Assembly (NCBI RefSeq): GCF_958298935.1 | Contig: NC_084928.1 | Location: 18,321,501-18,385,500, forward strand | DNA: 64,000 nucleotides | Direction of reading: 5' to 3' | Source: Phragmites australis | Lineage: Eukaryota; Streptophyta; Magnoliopsida; Poales; Poaceae | Part shown: positions 45,952 to 57,000 of the stretch, one piece after another | How positions within the stretch are numbered: the stretch's first letter is position 1 | How the letters are laid out: every line of letters begins with the position of its first letter | Program-made: the position numbers and the translations under genes | The notes under the pieces: generated by a model | Seen by the model: the letters and a program-made list of their open reading frames with translations, nothing else | Database searches by the model: none | Told to the model about the DNA's origin: nothing

Positions 45952-47117
45952 GCAGCCCCCCACAGGCAAGGCTCTTCTTCGATGGGCCGAACCCGTAAAC
46001 TAGATGGTACCACCGAACGTCATCCCCTTCGACCCGTTGAAGAACTCACGCCCTACGGTTTACCTTCAGCCAAGGAGCCCCCTTGCACACCCGAAGGGTC
46101 TAACTTTTTTGTAACGGTTCAAATCTCGAGGCATCAGTTACGATTCTTGTCTTAACTGCCATAAAGGAGATGGTTTGGATCCCGAATCGATGTCTCTTCA
46201 ACTGACTTTAAAGTTTTTTTTAGGCAGTTACGACTCTTGTCTTAACTGCCATAAAGGAGACTATTTAAATCTTGAACCAACGTCTCTTCAACTAGCTTTA
46301 AAGTTTTTACTGCTATATATATCACCCCATGGGTCATTTTCACCGTAAACTCTCTTGCTTCAAGCTTGTATGCATGGGTTTTAACGCTCCGTCGAAGGCA
46401 TCCTTAACCCTTCATAGTCTTGACCCTTTGGGACAAAACCCAGGCAACCTAACCTAAAGGCTCCAAAGAGCAAGTCTGGCAAGTCAAAGACATACTGGAT
46501 TGGGAAGTCGAAGGTTGATGAAGAATTTTTGGCCGGTTTAAAGCGAGAAGTCCTGATAAGTGACGTGTCAAAGGTTAGGCTTCCCGAAGATCAAGAGACT
46601 TCGAAGCCAGAAGATGATGAGGCAATTGTCTTCGTAGATTTTTTTCAGAGCTAGACGTCGCCTACCATGCGATGAGATGGTGGAGAAGGTCCTCAAAATT
46701 TTTGAGGTTTTTCTCCATCAACTAACACCAAATGCCATCGTTTGGCTCAGTCTCTTTTCCTAGGTAGCGAAGCCGTAAGGAGCGAAGGCAACGGCAAGGG
46801 ACTTCGTTGCTACTCACTAGGTTCACCATCAACTGAAGCCTATCCTTGTTGACAACGTGCAGTTCAAAGCTCATTAGGGCTACGTGAACTTTACCTATCG
46901 ATGAGGTCTGGCCATGCCTACTGTAGCTTATAAGAACAAATGGCCGAAGGATTAGATGTAGTGATGGTTCTACCATGGTTCTATCACAAAGAAGATAACA
47001 AGGACCTCCTTGTGTCAAAGTGTCAGGTGCTCAAGGTAAACCGCACCTCGAATGTGGTGATTAAAGGTGCCCAGAGGGAGGCCTTCGAAGCCTTCACAAG
47101 GTGTTCAAAGCTGTAGC
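45952..47117 (+). pseudogene. Truncated second Tat element with antisense ORF start
   Basis: Plus-strand pieces match the antisense ORF of 28450-31664: KSKTYWIGKSKVDEEFLAGL (about 46480), VSKVRLPEDQETSKPEDDEAIVFVDFF (about 46568), then VEKVLKIFEVFLHQLTPNAIVWL (46680). Frames are broken. The 45-bp stretch GGCAGTTACGACTCTTGTCTTAACTGCCATAAAGGAGA-type repeats twice (46136 and 46225). The copy ends abruptly near 47117. No gag-pol is present. Confidence 0.7.
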
Positions 47118-47695
47118 ATCTAGACCCCTAGGTAAGTGGTAAATATTTTGATAGTTAATGCTAACTATACCATTATAACTATGATTGGGTATTCTTGGTT
47201 CCTAAGACGATTATATGGACGATCAAAAGATATACGCATCAAGATCAGGGATCTTCTAGTAGTATAAGTTATATTTTCTTAGTCTTTTGATTGTACTATA
47301 AAGAGAGGCTAATAGTACTAGCTTGACCTAGGTTAGTCTAGACTTAGTTGTATGCACACTTGTAAAATTCTAGCACTAGGTAGCTTAGTGAAGCCCATGG
47401 ATGACTTGTCAAGAAAATTATAACTCAATGATGATTGAATTGGACGAGTTCAAAAAAATTGCATACGCTGGATAGTCTAGCGCCCACCAGTTTGAACTCA
47501 ATGGAGTGTTTTGATTCAGAAGCGAAATCTCAAGTCAACACGCCGGATGGTCCGGCGTTAAGGATAAATACGCTGGAGTGTTCTTAGAAGATGTGAATTT
47601 TCTAAAGAAGATGAAGTACAATGCGACGGATGGTCTGCTATTCTTTTAAAGACTTCGTTGGAGCATATCTTGCAGAGAAGGTGTCGAAGCAAGAG
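47118..47695. repeat. SIRE/Opie-like copia LTR fragment
   Basis: Contains the CGCCGGATGGTCCGGCG-type palindrome (about 47541-47557) and degenerate neighbours, TTGACCTAGGTTAGTCTAGAC (about 47323) and GAAGCCCATGGATGACTTGTCAAGAA (47391). These words are typical of grass SIRE-lineage (Opie/Ji) LTRs. The ends are not defined. Confidence 0.5.
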
Positions 47696-48370
47696 ATCGT
47701 CTTGCTCTAACAAGTACGGCGAGAGTTTCTTCTAAGGAGGAGACTTAAGCTTAGAGACGAGGTTTGAGAGGAAAGGATATAAAAATGTATTGATAGTAGA
47801 AAAGATTGGTCCTTAGCCTGATAGCCATGGCCCTGTATTTATAGGGCTACCCCTGGCGTAGCATACAAGTTATCACTAAAAACAAAGATCTAGGACCGGC
47901 TGAATTACATGTTGTAGGTCCAGCTAAAACTACTTTTTACCTTAGTCAGGAGATAATATCTACCATGGCAAATACAGGGGTTGAACCAACCTCGGTGTCG
48001 GTGCAGGACCGGTAGCCAAATGCAGCCCAGCGTCGCGCTGTCCCCTGTGTTAGGCGTCCTCCACTTGCGTCATCATGTCAGGATGGCATCCACTAGCCTT
48101 GGTATGGAATGCCGATCACATCCTTGCAAGGGAAGGATGACTGGCATTCCCTCTCTGGTAGATCTTTCTTGAGACCTGATGACTCACCCCGTAACCTTCA
48201 GGAAGTGTGCCTAAGCTCCGGAGGCTGGAGCTCCGGGAGGCATGACTTCAGGACGCTGAGGCTTCCCTGAAGCCCGGAGGTACGAAAGTGACCTTCAGGG
48301 GCTTAGGTCCATAGGCATAGGCTAGCTAAGCCAAGGGGCCATCAGGGGTCCTTAACAACAACCCCTAACA
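47696..48370 (-). repeat. 3' LTR of a third Tat-like element
   Basis: The right edge is ACCCCTAACA at 48370 (minus-strand start TGTTAGGGGTTG). A PPT read on the minus strand (GAGGGGCCAT) lies at 48371-48380. A minus-strand TATA box (CCCTATAAATACAGG) is at about 47833-47847. The left edge is uncertain. Confidence 0.6.
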
Positions 48371-51300
48371 ATGGCCCCTCGTGAGGGCGGCCAGCAGAGC
48401 AGTTGGGCCCATGGTTCTTTCAGAGCAGGGCCTCCAGCGCTCCCTTACTTTGTTGCTGATGGCTTATGGCCTATAGTATTGCTTGGCTTGCCTTGGAAGA
48501 TTCAGCCCGCTTGATTGAATCGACCGTTGGGTAACGCTGGTGACAAGGGGCATTGAATGTGCCCTGTGAAAAAGGCATGATTACACCTTGTCAGGCGGAC
48601 GTGGGACACATGGCATCTTGTCGTTGGGGGTCATGGGGGTGGTTCTACTCCCCCATGACCATAGCATGGCAGGCGAAGGGACAGGGCGTGCGCTCATTTT
48701 CTTAGGGGAAGTAATCTCTCCCTTATCTTTATAAGGAGAGGGATTATTCCGAGCGGTGATCTCACTTTGTGCCTCGTTCTAATCTGCCTTTTTTTCCAGT
48801 CGTTCTTGCCATTGCCCATGCGTTCATCGATCGCTGTTATTCCTTCTTTCTTGTCATCCAGCGCCTTTCACCGCCTTCCTGCGATCCGCATGGCTAGCTC
48901 AAGTGCCCCAGGTGGAGTCGGAACTCAAGCGGTGAGTGAAGCCGCCGATACAGCTGTGGCGGTGGGCCTTCAGATGGCGCCGATTCCTCTGCCATCGGTG
49001 GGGCCGCCACCACGCCAATAGGACGCATCCCCAACAGACCATCATGCTAGGTGTATCTGCCATTGACGATGAGGAGCTCGACCAGAGGTTAGGGAGGGGA
49101 AGATTCCCAAGCCATCGCCTGGTCTCCGCTGGAAGAGGAGGTCTCGGAGCCTCTAGCCCATAAGGTCACAGTGTTCGAGGCCTTCTTTGAAGCAGGCTTG
49201 GGCCTCCCGTTGGTGATGTTGCTCGAGGAGGTGCTATGCCACTTCTATGTGGAGCTTTCGCAACTCCATGTCAATGCCATCGCCCACCTAGCCACTTTCG
49301 AGTGGGCCATGTGAGCAAAGGGGTGCGAAGAGAGGGCTGATTTCTTCGTAGCCCTCCACTTCGCCAGCTGCCGGCTGAAGATGTTCAAGGAGGACAGGGT
49401 GAAAAAGGCCCTCAGTTTTGGCAGTGTTAATTTTCAGATACAACCACAGTACCGTGATGCCTTTCTGGCGAAGGCCATTAACAGCCGGTGGTACACCGAC
49501 TAGTCGCAGCAATGGTTTTACTATAACATCGGCCTCAGATCCCCCCTTCACTCCACAAATCAGGATATCGTGTATGTCCAGGAGCTGGAACCAGACATCA
49601 CATACGACCAGTTTACTTCGTGGCTGGCCCTCCTCTAGAAGGTGGCTAGAAAGATGAGCATGTATGATCTCGTGGAGGAGTTCATCATGTTGTGCATTTG
49701 GCCCCTTCAAGTGGGCTGGGACTGTATCTTCGAGCAAGGTGCGAAAGGGTGGCCAAAGGTGTACTCTGGGCCCCCCATCAGCTTTGGTGAGTCCTTTTTG
49801 TTGTCTAGTTTTGGATCCGCAGATGCAAGCCGTCTTTTCCTTTTAGAGAGCTGCCTTCCGCAGGAACGAGCGGCTGAGATTGTGGAGGTGATCCTAGGCC
49901 CGCCTACTGACATGAAGCGGAAGCAGTGGGTGGCCTTGATAGGGAGCTGGGAGCGTACAACCGCGTCTACTATCATCTTGGAGTGGTGGATCTGGCGTGG
50001 CGGGATCCGCCAGAGCCTAAGGTCATTGGGAAATGAGCGTGCGTGGCTCCTACGATCCATGCAAAACCACTCCAGGCTCGGCGGCCTTCTATCTTCTAAA
50101 GCTCGCATATCGGTTCAACAGTCGAGTCGTACGAGGTGCCAATGCTCCGCGGGAAGCACCAGAGTCGAAAGCGCATGCGGCCTGTCTGAAGGTGAGGGTC
50201 AGCTCGGAGGTGGTGACCAGGGGAAGGGCCTGGCCCCTCCGAATATTGCCGACCACAGCCAGAGCTAAAGAGGAGGTGTGGCCTCCGTGCAATATGACTT
50301 TGGGTTTGCTGGTTCGGATGTCGATGACATCACATGACCTTCTGTGAGAGGGGTTGAGGGACTTAGTGAGACATTGTTACTTCGTTAGTTATATCTTGTT
50401 TTAGTCACGCACCAGGATCTTGATTTGTGCTTCTTGGGATCTTCCAGTGACCACCGAGGTGGATGTGTCCTCGACCCCTCCTCTAGACATTTTGGATCCC
50501 CGGCAGGGGTCAAGGACCCCTCCGGAGGTGTCCTTGAAGGCTGCTTTGGGGAAAGTGGCTTCACCGCTGCGGAGCACCGAACCGGTTTATGACTTGACCC
50601 TGGCGGCCTGTGCTGGGGGCACTGGACCCTCCGCAGGGGCTCCCTTCGCCACGGCTGAGGGGGACCCTTCACATTGCACCCGAAGGCGTTAAGGGCTTTC
50701 GTCGCGGCCTCATCTCTCCTCCAGAGTGGATAGGTCGAGCGATCAATGGCTCGGCATCCTCTGGAGGAAGTGGAGGCACGCCTGGCAGTGGCGGCCCTGC
50801 AGGTCGGTATTTAGCCATGATCTACCAGATCCGACATCTGATTCTAAGTGGTTTATCTTGTTTTTTTCTTTTTGTGATGTGCTTCGTAGCAAGTGATTTT
50901 GATGATGGCACTGGGAGATAGGGCCCCAGGCCCTCACCGCGGCCCACGACAAGGTGGCAGGCTTTCGTCAGGCCTTTGAGGAGGCTCGGAAGCAGGTGGA
51001 GTTTGCGGAGGGTCGTCTACAGGAGGAGATGATGCTCCGCGAGCGTGAGAAGGGTTTTCGGTGGGAGGAGGTATCGAAATGGGAGCGCGCGGAGGCTGAA
51101 GCATGAAAGGCTGCCGAACATCTCCGGGAGGCGAGGGAGTTCACTGACACGACAAATGCAGCTCGTGTGTCGACCGAAGGTGAAATTAAGACCCTTCAAA
51201 CTGCGGTGGTTGAGGCACAGTGAGAGCTGGAGGAGACTCACGCATCGGAAGGGGCACTACATTCGGAGTGCCAGGAGCTAGCTACACGTGCGTCGGAGGT

Positions 51301-51706
51301 GGCCCGAATCACCTTTGATTCTATGAGCAAGCTTGGAGCTAGGTGTCCGCTACTACCCTCCGACTTAGAGGCGTCGATTATGCCGTGCTTTTAGCTTCAG
51401 TCTGCAGCGATGGTGATGGTTAAAACTACGGAGACCTACGCAAGGTCCAGCGCACGTGTGGCCGCAGTGCTCCAGCTGACCCTATTGTACCAAGAGGGGG
51501 TTGGGCCATTTGAAGTATTGGAGCAGCAAGTGCCAGACTCCGTGATTGTTGGATTCCAGCTAGAAGCACCTCCGGTGGAGATTCACATGGCTCTGGAGAA
51601 CTTCTGCCATAATTTGTGGGTGAGGCATGGCCGGAACGTGACGATGCGCTACATGGCTGGTCAAGTGACTCCAGACGCCACGGTGGGTCTTCGACCAAGT
51701 TTGTAG
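48371..51706 (+). pseudogene. Antisense ORF of a third Tat-like element, gag-pol lost
   Basis: A plus-strand gene starts ATGGCTAGCTCAAGTGCC at 48890 after a TATAAGG-type box near 48740. The family core spans 49180-49800 across stops: FVALHFASCRLKMFKEDRVKKAL, then a WYTD..QQWFYYNIGLRSP piece, then KMSMYDLVEEFIMLCIWPLQVGWD. Later parts include a coiled coil (50930-51290, rich in Glu, Ala and Arg) and a C-terminal segment at 51410-51706 (VGFQLEAPPVEIHMALENFCHNLWVRHG). Apparent introns lie at 49780-49850 and 50800-50900. Like 28450-31664 this is the 'putative gypsy-type transposon' family. The minus-strand gag-pol that should lie beyond 51706 is absent. Confidence 0.65.
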
Positions 51707-52119
51707 GATCGAATATTCATAAAATACCCAGTCAGAGAGGGGGTGAATGATTGCGAAAACCAAATTCAAAGATTAACTCACCCAAATCAAAACTCGATTA
51801 AACTCGGTATCCCACTCGAAATAGAATGCACAAGCTCTAGTAAAAATAATATAGAGAAAGATCTTGTGGTCAGATTGCTCTTAAATTTGGTTAGCAAAAA
51901 CTAGATTCAAATACACAAGTAACACAACAAGTATCGAGTAAATAGGATATGTGGATCAAAAGTTATTCAAAACTTGATTTTCATTGCATAAATAAGTTTA
52001 CAAGATGCCTCTCCAAAGTATCTAACAGGAATTTCTATGAAATCCCAAAACAGCTCTCTGTCGAGTTTCTTTACCTCTCGGTTGCGTTGTTGTACACCCC
52101 TTTACTACCCAATACAACA
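51707..52119. other. Unassigned AT-rich sequence
   Basis: Starts with AAAATACCCAGTCAGAGAGGGGGTGAATGA, a word often seen in grass LTRs. No frame or element edge was recognised. Confidence 0.35.
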
Positions 52120-52310
52120 GATGATGAGCTCATAGCTCCCTCGGATACACACAAGGTGAATTTGTTCCTTATTGTTCATATTTTCTTCATAGAGAATAAA
52201 ATACTACTAAGTTTTATATTGTTTTCATCACTTGGGAATATGGGAGAAGCAACACAACCTTACACGGATGTCACCCCTCGAAGGCCAAGTTTACTCGTCG
52301 AGGCTGAGCT
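52120..52310 (+). pseudogene. Third gypsy pol tail
   Basis: A fragment of the tail seen at 15575 and 26729: DDELIAPSDTHKVNLFLIVH, then LGNMGEATQPYTDVTPRRPS. It appears to come from the same or a sister gypsy family. Confidence 0.6.
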
Positions 52311-53215
52311 CTAATCGTGGTCGAAATCGTGGTCGTGGTCGAGTCCCAGAACAATACGTCAGTAAAACGGGCATAATTCTCTCATTCGAAATCCGTTTTA
52401 GGCAATCATGGACATTCTGGAAAGCTTACAATGAGGCCTTTCCAATGGATAAGTGCTAGACCAAAATTATTTATATTTTTTTATCATTTCATGTGAATAG
52501 AGCATTACAAAGGAACTCACTTTTTCACCATATAGCCTAGGGGTAGAAATAATTTTAGAAATTGGTCCATCACATAAGATGAATATTGGTGAATTTTTCC
52601 AGATTTTTAGAAATTTATTTTAACCCTAAAAATTGTTAAAATTTATAAAAGTAGTCTTTTTTCAGAATTTTACTTTAAATTCTACACATGTTTTTTTAGT
52701 GAATCCAATTAAAATATGTTGCACATGAATTATGAAACACGTACAAAACATTTTAGGACTTTTGGAGAAACAAAAGACCATACTTTTATATAAAGAAGAT
52801 CAGAGGGAAAAATATTACTGTGAATAGTGATTTCGACGAAACACTGCCGCGCAGCGCATCGGACTTCTTACGATAAGGCCCTAACCGCCCTATTCAAACA
52901 CGGTAGACGTCTCTTTCCATTAAGGGTCTATTTATTTAAATATTAATGTTAAAACATATAAAAATAAAAAAACTCCAAAACTGCCCCCACCCCTTGCTGC
53001 CAGTGCAGCCCACCGCGGTCAAGAATCACCAATCACTATGGACAACCGAAGCGACCTGGCCTAGTGCCAGTTGGGCCGGTTGAGGAGCTGTGTTGGGCTA
53101 GGATGTATAATAGCACATGTGTATATATTATTGTACACCTATTTTCTTGTTTTGAAAATGAGATTTTCCGATTATAGGCTGATTTAATGAGATTGGGTTG
53201 ACTGGTATATATATA
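52311..53215 (+). other. Gypsy 3' LTR-like sequence, decayed
   Basis: Continues from the pol tail with CTCATTCGAAATCCGTTTTAGG and a GTGAATAGTGATTTCGACGAAACACTG-type segment (52820-52850). No TATA box or end could be fixed. A 16-bp word shared with the MULE lies at 52875-52890. Confidence 0.4.
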
Positions 53216-53510
53216 TATAATTTTTACGACTATTGTGCAACCAGCTGAATTGTTGGTTTCGCGAACCTGCAAAGATACTGAATAGCATCACTGAATACTA
53301 CTGAATCAAGAATGTCGCTTTCAATATTAAATATTTTAGTATTATTGTTACTATTCAAAATAGTATTTTAATATTATTAAATTAAGTTTTATGGTTCACA
53401 CGATGTGCAAACAGTACTAAATAGTATCTGAATAATACCAAATTGTATCTAAATAGTAATCTTTGAATATAAAATTGCATGCAGGAAGTGGACGAGTTGT
53501 TAAAGTATAT
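53216..53510. repeat. 285-bp direct repeat, copy 1
   Basis: From TTTTTACGACTATTGTGCAACC to GAAGTGGACGAGTT. It matches 54505-54790 at about 85-90 percent. It contains GTTGGTTTCGCGAACC (near-palindrome) and ACTAAATAGTATCTGAATAATACC. Confidence 0.8.
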
Positions 53511-53519
53511 TATAATATT

Positions 53520-54500
53520 ATATCCTTACACCGTCGCACGCTAACAATAAATATTGTTAGTCATTCTGTTAATATTGAATAGTAACTCAAATTTAAATAG
53601 TAAAATTTATATATTTATATCTGGACAAGGTTATGCTTTGAGAGAATAATATTAGATAAGGTTATGGACAAGGTTCTGAATAATATTAGCAAAATTTGGG
53701 CATAGAAGACCCATGCAGAAGAAAAAGACAGAAAATCTGCATACTCACATGTTCAGAATATTGTATGCTCACATGCTCTAAAAAGGCCAAAGTACGCGTT
53801 CTATCATCAAAAGAAGGCAATCAGCAAATGGTTTCACATGGCTTCATGTTCCGTCGATAGAGAATATATTATGTACCTTGAGATACCAAACTACTATCCA
53901 AGTACCTAGACCAGATGAAATAAAGGAGAAAAGGAGCTCCTCTCGCGGATATAAAAGGAGGCTTCAGGTAGCAGAAGGGAAGGCACCACCAGACACTAGC
54001 CACCAGCCATCGAGCAGCATCTAGAGAAGAGCGAGAGCGTCCTTAGCACTCCCTATCTCACTCCTAGTATTAAATCCACCTTGTAAAATAGTTATATTGA
54101 AGGAACGATTTACGCTACTACCGCTGTAAGGTAATCATCCGTGTGTATAAGTATTTGAGGTTTCCGAAAGAGAAAACCATTTGTAAGCTATGCTTGTGGA
54201 AATGAAATAGTATGGTCTTTGAAAATCCCTTGATCTTCTAGTTTTTCTATATAAGACGAGTTTTTAAGCTATGTATCCTATAGGAGAAACCTCTTCAATA
54301 GTTCTCAGGTAATCCCTGCATCTGGTATAATCAGAATAGGGTAAGAAGAACTTTGTGTCCGTAAAGAAGTGTTTCCTTTGGGTGGAACTGCCTAGTATCA
54401 TGATAAAAACTTATCACATACGTTCATGACTAGCGATATCCAGGAAAACCTTTGCTACTACTGAAATAAGCTAGCGATAAGAATGGTGAGTACCAAATAG
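53520..54500 (+). promoter_or_regulatory. Promoter- and leader-like segment between direct repeats
   Basis: A TATA-type GGATATAAAAGGAGGC at about 53955-53970 is followed by a CA- and GA-rich leader (CCACCAGACACTAGCCACCAGCC, GAGAAGAGCGAGAGCG). About 360 bases downstream, TGGTATAATCAGA (54321) loosely resembles an initiator-Met PBS with two extra bases. The layout recalls the intergenic region of a tungro-like pararetrovirus or a small retroelement. This is inference; no RT was found nearby. Confidence 0.35.
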
Positions 54501-54504
54501 GATT

Positions 54505-54790
54505 TTTACGACTATTGGGCAACCGTCTAAATTGTTGGTTTCGCCAACCTATAAAGATCCTGAATAGCAACACTAAATACTACTGAATAAAAAAAAAGGT
54601 CGTTTTCAATATTGAATATTTTAGTATTGTTGTTACTATTTAAAATAGTATTTTGATAATATTAAATTAAGTTTTTACTATTTACACGGTGTGCAAATAG
54701 TACTAAATAGTATCTGGATAATACCAAATAGTATTCAAATAGTAATTCTTGAATATAAAATTACACGCATGAAGTGGACGAGTTTTTGCA
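54505..54790. repeat. 285-bp direct repeat, copy 2
   Basis: Second copy of 53216-53510, with GGTTTCGCCAACC and the ACTAAATAGTATCTGGATAATACC words. The spacing between copies is about 1.28 kb. Confidence 0.8.
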
Positions 54791-55670
54791 TGCACGAAGT
54801 GTGTGTCCGTAGAGAAGTGTTCCATTTGAGTGGAATTGTCTATTTTTTAGTGTTACGTTCCACCACGTTTTCGTACTTCTGAGATATATGAGATATTATC
54901 TTGATATAAAATAAATGTAATTCCTTGTTCATGTATAATTGTGGTTTGTAAAGAATATTCTGAAAACCTTAATCTAATTATCATGTCATCGTTTATCATA
55001 GATAGGTCTCGTATTATAATTTTATCTATTATGTATTTTGTGTCTTTTATTAATACCTCAATATTGTATGCTAACTGGCTATGGATCTTACTTATTCTGA
55101 CATATCAGTGGATGTCTCTGTTTTATTATCATCTATCGTATGTACTATTTCATAACATTTTATAAAGTATTTATCATAAATAATATTTTTTTGCATCATG
55201 TATCTACTAATATCAATATTTTATAGGTAATACTTGGTCTTAGTTTTAACTTTACTAGAATTCTTATTCATAATATTTGTTTAAATGGTAACTTATTTTT
55301 AAAGTTTATTATAGCATCTTTTAACTGGATTATCTTATCACCTCTACTATCTTTTAATGTTATAGTTTGATCCTAACATTCAATATTTCCTATAAATTCA
55401 TTTTCTTTCAAATCTGTATTATCAATTTTTGTTTTCAGGTCCTCTAATTCTTTCATCTAGTGAGTCTATAAAATCACTATATTATTCCGATGCATCATAA
55501 GTGTTATTTTCTATATATATTTTATTAACTACTTTATCTTCCTCTTCGTAACTTTCTAGTAATAAATTATCATTTATATCCCACTGCTCATCTTCACTTG
55601 TAATTTTACTATCAATTATTTGTTTATCTTTATCATCGGCATATTCTATTTTCTCTTCAGTAGGTTTATT
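54791..55670 (-). other. AT-rich region with a weak minus-strand open frame
   Basis: Roughly 75 percent A+T. Between 55482 and 55682 the minus strand is open for about 66 codons, acidic and Lys-rich, without a start codon. Shorter open stretches with similar composition continue toward 54950. Codon-like A-rich composition on one strand would fit a decayed pararetroviral ORF, but no motif is recognisable. Confidence 0.3.
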
Positions 55671-55675
55671 TATCA

Positions 55676-55735
55676 GGAATTACGATTTAGATACTATTTG
55701 GTATTATTCAAATATTATTTAGTATTGTTCGCACG
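55676..55735 (-). repeat. Inverted partial copy of the 285-bp repeat
   Basis: Read on the minus strand, GCGAACAATACTAAATAATATTTGAATAATACC matches the distal part of both direct-repeat copies, so the 53.2-55.7 kb block has the motif in both orientations. Confidence 0.65.
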
Positions 55736-56640
55736 TAATAACAATCTCACTTAGGTGGTCAGGTGAATTGCACATGAAATATTTACATCTGTTATCATAA
55801 TTTTTCTGAGCATAATAACATCTTACATTCCTCTTATGAAGAATAAGAAAAAATATTAATAATAGATAGTATAAATAAAAATATATTAGTTTACGATAAA
55901 AAAATCAAAAACGATGAGTCAATATATTCAATCATAAAAACTGATTTGATTAAAAACAATAAAGCTGACTACTAGTGTGTATATATATATGTGTGTGTGT
56001 TGGCATTGTTGTAGGAAAACTGGGTCGTTTATTAGGACAACCTGACATTAGAACAAACACTTCCAAGCATAAAGTAGTCAGTGAAAGTGCTTGGCCATGG
56101 AGCAATACAGATAATTGCTTATATATAATTTATTATGTGTACACAACTGCAAGCATAATGTCAAGTATACAATATTTGCATCACAATCACCTGTAGGACC
56201 TGCAAGCAATACATATTCAGTAGGACCTGAAGCTGGCTGGATTTCAGGAAAATGATCATTATCAACAGAGTATTAGAACTACGGATTCCTGAATAATTTG
56301 GATTGGCCACAGTCGATTGGATCTAATCAATTTGAAGTCAACAGTTCTCCAGTGGCAAATAATCATAGTTCTCCGTGAGCAAATAACAAATATCAACAGT
56401 TATTCAGGAAAGTTCTTAATTCATGCTTGCTAACTGGGAGAACACATACAGTAGCAAACCGAAAAGACAATTCAAGAGAAATATCCAGATTTGACATGCC
56501 TCAATACATGGAGAAAGTGGATCGTATTTATAGATATACAGTATTCCATTCTAGATCTAGTTAAGAAAACTAAATCATATACTTCTATAGATGCAGGAGG
56601 AAATACCTCAATCCTTTCGGCCAGTGATAGTCATCTTTGC
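55736..56640. other. AT-rich intergenic stretch
   Basis: A (TA)/(TG) tract lies at 55979-56000. No family or supported gene was seen. Confidence 0.45.
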
Positions 56641-57000
56641 GCTGCTCTCGACTCAATCAGAGTGATAGCCTGATAGGCCTCCTTCGCCGTCATGACGATG
56701 GCATCGTCATCGTCACCGGAGGATTAAGAGAGCAACCGGGAATGATGGCGCAGCCAAATCTCCGATGCGCCGCTTCTCCGATGTGACACGGCGAGTGTGC
56801 TTAACCGATGAGCTCTGGGGAAAGGAACCGAATCTCTGCCGCCGGGGGGATTGGGCTGAGGCGACTTGGACGGGACCGTCGTGAAAGGAACCGGATGGCG
56901 AGAAATCCGGGGGGAGTGGTGGGGGGGGGGGGGGGGTTGTCGGAAGCTACGATTTGAGCTGACGCATGCGCCATCGCGTTAAATCCCCAGGGGGCTGAGC
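56641..57000 (-). other. GC-rich exon-like segment, unassigned
   Basis: On the minus strand an ATG at 56975 opens about 58 codons, rich in Pro, Ser and Arg (MAHASAQIVASDNPPPPP). It ends at a TAA before a second short frame (MTAKEAYQAITLIESRAAQR, 56691-56630) that runs to a GAG|GTATTT donor-like site. The abrupt switch from AT-rich to GC-rich resembles a captured gene 5' end. It also holds a G16 run at 56921-56936. No family was recognised. Confidence 0.3.
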
